From CAG-791 sp045117315 (GTDB lineage Bacteria > Bacillota > Clostridia > Lachnospirales > Lachnospiraceae), in the NCBI GenBank assembly GCA_045117315.1, contig JBGUNJ010000041.1:1-28428 (forward strand): a stretch of DNA of 28,428 bases, given 5' to 3'. The position numbers were made by a program, and so were the translations under genes. Numbering within the stretch: the first letter of the stretch is position 1; each line of letters opens with the position of its first letter. Below are positions 24,403-28,428 of the stretch, one piece after another. The notes beneath the pieces were generated by a model that saw only the letters and a list, made by a program, of their open reading frames with translations, had not been told where the DNA came from and made no database searches.

Positions 24403-26778
24403 ATGAACCGAATGAAACAACGGGAATTCAAAAAGAAAATACTGATCATGGTCCTGGTGCCGTTTCTGATCGCGGTGATCCTGTTTGCGATTACGGACAG
24501 CAGGCCGGCCACTTCAGGCGCACGGGATTCCGGGATTGAAAGAGATGGAGAGAAGGACGGCGGCGGGGATGCCGAAGCCGCCGCGGCAAAAGACGGCGGT
24601 ACCGGGCAGTCGGAATCCTCTGGCGGGACAGGATCTGAAAACAAGAAGTCCGGTTCGAACGTTGTCAACCCGGTTGATCCCATTCAGGAGATCTCTTTCA
24701 CTGCCGCCTCGGAAGATAAAAATGAACTTCAGCGGTCTATACCGGTGCAGATCGACGCCGTGATCCTGGGAGGAGAAGCGGGGACACAGCGCTGGGCTCT
24801 CTTTCTGCCCGCGGAGATGGCTGACCATCCCCGCATCCTGTTTTCAAAATATGAAAAAGTTTCCTTGGAACCCCTTTCGGAGCATCTTCATCCGGCGATC
24901 GACGGACCGGAGAACAGGGACGGCAGCGTCGCAGTGACTGAAACCCGGGAATATTCATCGGAAGACGAGGTTGCCGGCCTTGTAGATGACAGCGCTTTCC
25001 GGGTGACCATGACTTCCGCCGACGGCACCGTACAGTCAACGGACCTCTATGTTTTTTCCTGCAATGACACCGCCTCCATGTACCTTGACACGGAGAGCGG
25101 CTCCATGGAGACTGTTGACGCGGATCTGACGAAAGAGACTACCGAGGAGGCCAGATTTTATATTTTCAGGGAAAACGGAACTCTGGATTCCGCCGGCAGC
25201 TGTACTGTGTGGGGACACGGGAACAGCACATGGGCAAGGATGAAGCGGCCATACAACCTGAAAATGGAGAAAAAACAGAGCGTATTGGGGATGACAGAGT
25301 GCAAAAAGTTCTCCCTTCTCTCCAACTCTTTTGATTCGACCAACCTGCTCAACCGCATTTCCACAAAACTGGCAATGGAACTGGGACTGCGGGATGTGCC
25401 TCAGGGGGAATTTGTCAACCTGTTCCTGAACGGACAGTACAACGGCCTCTATTATCTGTCCCAGCGGCCCAGGACGGGCGGCAGCGTGAATATAAGCAAG
25501 CTTGACGATGAGATCCTGGAGGCAAACGGACTGTCTCCGGAATCCTGGGACAGCAATATGACAGATGAAGACCCTGACGATTTTGATGATCCCGGAGACG
25601 GGACCCGGGCAGATGCGGATGACGGGGAAGACCCAGGGACCGGCTCCGGAACCGGTCAGGATTCCGGAAAAACCGCGGACTCAGGAGAGACTGACGGCCA
25701 GGGAGGCTCCGGAAGCGGAGAAAGCAGCGGAAACAGTACCGACAGCGGTTCCGGCACTCAGATTCCGGAGAGAATCGCCCTTCACGAGGACGGCAGCAAG
25801 CAGTACAGATGGGCATTCAACTGGGAAAAAGAACCAAAAAACAATACGGGCGGCTACCTTCTGCAGCAGTATGAGAGATACGAAGGTGAGACAGGCTGGT
25901 TTTCCACCCTTCACAGACGTTTCCGGATCATGTCTCCCTCATATCCGACTGTTGGAGAGGTAAATTATATTGCCGATTATATGATGGCGGCTGAGCGGGC
26001 GATTTACAGCGAGGACGGGAAAGACCCCGGGACGGGAAAACACTATGACCAGTTCCTGGATATGAATTCCTGGGAGACCATGTTCCTTCTGGAGGAGTTT
26101 TTTGTCGAATGGGACGCGGAGAGATGGAGCTTTTATATCACAAAGGATCGCAACAACCCTCTGCTCTACTGCGGGCCTGTATGGGACTTTGACCACTCCG
26201 CAGGCCAGATGATTTATGGTTACTATCCCGAGACTACTGTGTCCATGCTGATGCTGCGCGACTCACGTCACGGCTGGTTCAATCAGCTCCTTTCGCACGA
26301 CAGCTTTGTCAAGAGCCTCCGCAAACGATGGTCAAAGGAAGTATCACCGGTTATACATTCATATCTGGATGAAAAAATAGAGGAAGAGATCAGGGCCATC
26401 GAGTCTTCCGTCTACATGAACGACATCCGGCGCGCGAATTACTTTTTTTACCGGAAGGAGGCGGATGCCCTGGTCAAATGGCTGGGCAGAAGGCTTGACT
26501 TTCTCGATGACTACGCCGGCGCCAAAGGGAAAAAACCCGCGTCTTCCAACTACGTGCGCGTACTTTTTAAGTTCCCCTGGGGAGACATCTCCCATTATGT
26601 GAAACAGGGTGAGCCACTCGGCTTTCTCCCTCTTCCTGAGTATGGAGAAATCCAGTTTGAGAGCGATGATACTGTGAAAAACAAGATCATCGGCTGGAAG
26701 GATGAAAACGGAAAGGAAATTGACGCCAATGTGGTGATCAATACAGACAGGATTTTTGAGCCGGTCTTTGAGCAGTGA
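24403..26778 (+). CDS. CotH-kinase family membrane-anchored protein (paralogue 2)
   Basis: A 791-residue protein. A signal anchor (KKILIMVLVPFLIAVILFAI, about 11-30) is followed by a Gly/Ser/Asp-rich stalk. Family motifs: MYLDTESGSMETVDAD, GHGNSTW (271-277), PYNLKMEKKQSVLGM, LFLNGQYNGLYYLSQRP and GPVWDFD (591-597). The C-terminal GFLPLPEYGEIQF mirrors paralogue 1. Between the two kinase halves lies an Asp/Gly/Ser-rich insert (about 384-450) absent from paralogue 1. ATG 24403 is preferred over 24343 since AGGAAGGGA precedes it and the anchor follows directly. It is transcribed away from paralogue 1, with which it shares architecture; a duplication is likely. Confidence 0.9.
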   Translation: MNRMKQREFKKKILIMVLVPFLIAVILFAITDSRPATSGARDSGIERDGEKDGGGDAEAAAAKDGGTGQSESSGGTGSENKKSGSNVVNPVDPIQEISFTAASEDKNELQRSIPVQIDAVILGGEAGTQRWALFLPAEMADHPRILFSKYEKVSLEPLSEHLHPAIDGPENRDGSVAVTETREYSSEDEVAGLVDDSAFRVTMTSADGTVQSTDLYVFSCNDTASMYLDTESGSMETVDADLTKETTEEARFYIFRENGTLDSAGSCTVWGHGNSTWARMKRPYNLKMEKKQSVLGMTECKKFSLLSNSFDSTNLLNRISTKLAMELGLRDVPQGEFVNLFLNGQYNGLYYLSQRPRTGGSVNISKLDDEILEANGLSPESWDSNMTDEDPDDFDDPGDGTRADADDGEDPGTGSGTGQDSGKTADSGETDGQGGSGSGESSGNSTDSGSGTQIPERIALHEDGSKQYRWAFNWEKEPKNNTGGYLLQQYERYEGETGWFSTLHRRFRIMSPSYPTVGEVNYIADYMMAAERAIYSEDGKDPGTGKHYDQFLDMNSWETMFLLEEFFVEWDAERWSFYITKDRNNPLLYCGPVWDFDHSAGQMIYGYYPETTVSMLMLRDSRHGWFNQLLSHDSFVKSLRKRWSKEVSPVIHSYLDEKIEEEIRAIESSVYMNDIRRANYFFYRKEADALVKWLGRRLDFLDDYAGAKGKKPASSNYVRVLFKFPWGDISHYVKQGEPLGFLPLPEYGEIQFESDDTVKNKIIGWKDENGKEIDANVVINTDRIFEPVFEQ

Positions 26779-26867
26779 CAGTGGCGGCAGCTATTGCGGG
26801 CACGGGTTTTACGTGCTGTTGCGATAATATATTTTAAAAATGAATCCAAATAATTAATTGATTCACG

Positions 26868-26903
26868 AAATGTAAACCGATAGTTAACCTTTGGGTTGAC
26901 AAT
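26868..26903. promoter_or_regulatory. BirA-type biotin operator
   Basis: ATGTAAACC (26870-26878), 15 bases, GGTTGACAAT (26894-26903) has the form of bacterial biotin operators bound by the BirA repressor (TTGTAAACC-N15-GGTTTACAA type, from memory). A third half-site-like GTTAACC lies at 26883-26889. The right half overlaps the -35 TTGACA. The first downstream gene is bioY, the biotin transporter, which fits. Confidence 0.8.
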
Positions 26904-26924
26904 TCAACGGCAACTGTGTATTCT
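26896..26924 (+). promoter_or_regulatory. SigmaA promoter upstream of bioY
   Basis: TTGACA (26896-26901), 17-base spacer, TATTCT (26919-26924). Expected start is near 26931, at the first base of the hairpin described next. Confidence 0.85.
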
Positions 26925-26930
26925 TCAATA

Positions 26931-27040
26931 AGAGCCGGTAGACCGGATGAGGGATTTTCTCCTAGTGTGCCAGCAGGGATTATTACATCTTTAAGTCAGT
27001 CACAATTATTCCCCTTTTGGGATACCGGCTGTTTTTTGAT
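26931..27040 (+). ncRNA. Structured leader-like RNA ending in a terminator
   Basis: About 105 bases. AGCCGGTA (26933-26940) pairs perfectly with TACCGGCT (27023-27030), and G plus six T follow. Within, GCCGG-taga-CCGG can form an alternative hairpin that uses the left strand of the closing stem, and CCCC-tttt-GGG lies just before the right strand. A self-contained short transcript or a riboswitch/attenuator for bioY is possible. I do not recognise a known riboswitch class; a weak likeness to the 3' end of the FMN riboswitch (CCGGATGAGAG) is noted but the rest is missing. It is 263 bases before bioY. Confidence 0.5.
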
Positions 27041-27064
27041 GTAAGGAAAACTTAAAAGATATCG

Positions 27065-27185
27065 ATACACCGTTTCGGTAATATCGGGTCAGGAACTCCG
27101 GCCTGGAAATGCCGGATTAGAAATACCGGGTCAGAAAGTCCCCGCTTAGAAATATCGGGGCTGGAACTCCCCTCGCCGGGACCTT
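27065..27185 (+). repeat. Degenerate repeats between leader RNA and bioY
   Basis: Variants of GAAATATCGGGTCAGGAACTCC repeat about three to four times (near 27078, 27117, 27149), with GC-rich inserts. No gene is supported in 26779-27302. Confidence 0.7.
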
Positions 27186-27302
27186 TGCGGATTTTCTGTG
27201 TCCGGACTGTGCGGATACAGGCTGAGACGATGATATAGATTCTGCCCTGCTGTCGGACACCTCACAATCCGATAGATGTTTAAGAAAGAAGGGTCAAAGA
27301 AA

Positions 27303-27887
27303 ATGAAACAAAATAACTCTCTGTCCGATACGGGGAATATGGTATTGTGCGCAGTATGCGCCGCGATCACATGTATTCTTGCGCCTGTTTCCATTCCCCT
27401 GGCAGGCGGTGTCCCGATTTCTCTGGCGACATTTGCCGTCATGCTGTCGGGTGTCCTGCTCGGAGGAAGGCTGGGCGCGGCAAGCCAGCTGATCTACGTA
27501 CTTCTGGGTGCTGTCGGACTTCCTGTTTTTGCGGGATGGACAGGAGGACTGGGAAATGTCCTCGGAATGACGGGGGGCTACATTATCGGTTATATTCCGC
27601 TGGCGTGGCTTACCGGACTGATTTATAAAGAATATGGCAGCACTGCCAGGATGCCTGTCCGGATCACCTTTATGATCATCGGTATGATCGTTGGAAATAT
27701 CGCGCTTTATGTGATTGGAACCGCCTGGTTCATGGTCATCACAGGCATGGATCTGGGCGCCTCTCTTGCGGCGTGTGTGATCCCCTTCATCCCGGGCAAC
27801 TTCATTAAGATGGCAGCTGTCTGCTTCATCGCGCCTCCTGTGGAAAACGCGATCCGCAGAACTCATCCCAGCCAGGCTGTCGCCTGA
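27303..27887 (+). CDS. bioY: BioY biotin transporter substrate-binding component
   Basis: A 194-residue integral membrane protein with five to six helices. Family marks: PVSIPLAGGVPISLATFAVMLSGVLLGGRLGA, LIYVLLGAVGLPVFAGWTGG, and TGGYIIGYIPLAWLTG, all typical of BioY, the S-component of ECF-type biotin transporters. It binds biotin and works with the shared EcfAAT energising module, none of which lies in the window. The start at 27303 is chosen over 27276 because GAAGGG lies about ten bases upstream. The biotin operator and promoter at 26868-26924 support biotin-responsive control. Confidence 0.92.
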   Translation: MKQNNSLSDTGNMVLCAVCAAITCILAPVSIPLAGGVPISLATFAVMLSGVLLGGRLGAASQLIYVLLGAVGLPVFAGWTGGLGNVLGMTGGYIIGYIPLAWLTGLIYKEYGSTARMPVRITFMIIGMIVGNIALYVIGTAWFMVITGMDLGASLAACVIPFIPGNFIKMAAVCFIAPPVENAIRRTHPSQAVA

Positions 27888-27972
27888 CAAAAGCCCTCGT
27901 ATAAGTAAGGGAATGCGCTATTTTAAAATCGTCAATATACGATCTGAAAAAATAATAATCTTCCCGTGATCA

Positions 27973-28036
27973 AAGACTTCCCCTGAGAATGCCATGCTTA
28001 AGGACAGCATGGCGCTTTCAGAGGAAGTCCTTTTTT
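27973..28036 (+). terminator. Terminator downstream of bioY
   Basis: AAGACTTCC...GGAAGTCCTT is a long imperfect stem with inner GCCATGCT/AGCATGGC and six T at the end. Confidence 0.85.
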
Positions 28037-28388
28037 CGCGGCGGCATATAAACATATAAATCAGAGCGGCTCCGTGATTTCAGCCAGAAAAGGCAGAATG
28101 AAGTCCGGCCTGGACAATACACTGCTCTTTGACAATCTAAAAAAAACATACAGCGAAACGCCTTCAACGGCAACTGTTGATGAAAAACACTATGAGTAAC
28201 AAGGCTGCGAAGCTTCACTGGAAAACAAGAACTGTGTAAGCAGGGCACGATAAAAGCCATGCGGGAATAGAAATGTTGATAAAGAGGGTGAAAAACGACT
28301 GAAAACGGGACGACTAAAAACGGTCAAAAAATAATAAAAAAAGGTGTGTCAACCATTTTTGAAAATGTCCCAAAAATCTTTTAACATT

Positions 28389-28416
28389 AGCACCGGAAAT
28401 TCCGGTGCTTTTTCTT
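28389..28416 (+). terminator. Strong terminator at the right edge
   Basis: AGCACCGGAA and TTCCGGTGCT pair perfectly around one base, followed by TTTTTCTTT. It ends whatever transcript covers 28040-28388. Confidence 0.88.
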
Positions 28417-28428
28417 TCTCCGGGATCA

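Larger units (their letters stand above)
27888..28428. other. Gene-poor right end of the window
   Basis: After bioY only terminators are certain. The stretch 28037-28388 is A-rich with no supportable ORF; an 80-residue minus-strand frame (28018-28260) shows no ribosome-binding site or domain. TTGACAAT at 28129-28136 could be a -35. The stretch may hold an RNA gene ending at 28416, but I cannot name a family. Confidence 0.4.

Noticed and set aside
26931..27040. FMN riboswitch
   Set aside because: Only a short stretch (CCGGATGAGGG) resembles the 3' end of the FMN aptamer; the conserved 5' blocks are absent and the downstream gene is bioY, not a riboflavin gene.
26903..28177. 15-base identity on both sides of bioY
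   Set aside because: In 28 kb a 15-mer match is expected by chance about a third of the time, and flanking bases do not match; mentioned only as a side note.
28180..28239. 19-codon open frame in the right tail
   Set aside because: Too short, with no ribosome-binding site; could only be supported by ribosome profiling.

Overview
The window reads as chromosomal DNA from a Gram-positive anaerobe of the Clostridia, most likely Lachnospiraceae. This rests on the mix of families (CotH kinases, DUF3048, NAGPA-type phosphodiester glycosidase, BioY, DUF1284, SdpR-type ArsR, NudC), strong GGAGG ribosome-binding sites, roughly even base composition and lipoprotein signals. Genus is not determinable by eye. 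I see no rRNA, tRNA, insertion sequence, phage gene or CRISPR array.

Layout. 1-5000: a nested palindromic element, a cytidylate-kinase-like protein, a membrane Ser/Thr kinase on the minus strand with a divergently placed HTH protein, and a five-helix membrane protein with an extracellular Ig-like tail. 5000-8020: a phosphodiester glycosidase with a membrane partner, then a PAP2 phosphatase. 8090-11250: a metal-efflux locus (CadC/SmtB-like sensor, free HMA protein, CPC-type P1B ATPase) behind a clear promoter and operator. 11660-16760: NudC, DUF3048 (minus), a nuclease lipoprotein and a short nitroreductase. 16980-19360: two minus-strand lipoproteins with repeat-built low-complexity stalks. 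19800-26780: a PHP phosphatase, then two CotH-kinase paralogues flanking a DUF1284 protein and an sdpR-like regulator followed by what looks like a remnant of sdpI. 26780-28428: a biotin-type operator over a good promoter, a compact leader-like RNA ending in a T-run, BioY, terminators, and a 390-base tail with no assignable gene.

Theme. Many products are extracytoplasmic or envelope-associated: three lipoproteins, two anchored CotH proteins, NAGPA, PAP2, and the kinase and Ig-like membrane proteins. Two autoregulated ArsR circuits, each with promoter and inverted repeat visible, control metal export and the sdp-like pair. Biotin uptake appears BirA-controlled.

The most striking structural feature is that many intergenic gaps, and four coding regions, carry their own local tandem repeat (units of 10 to 51 bp), each of different sequence. 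No single undescribed defence or biosynthetic system stands out. The best leads are the structured RNA between the biotin operator and bioY, the kinase/HTH pair, the repeat expansion inside the metal ATPase, and the nested palindrome at the left edge.
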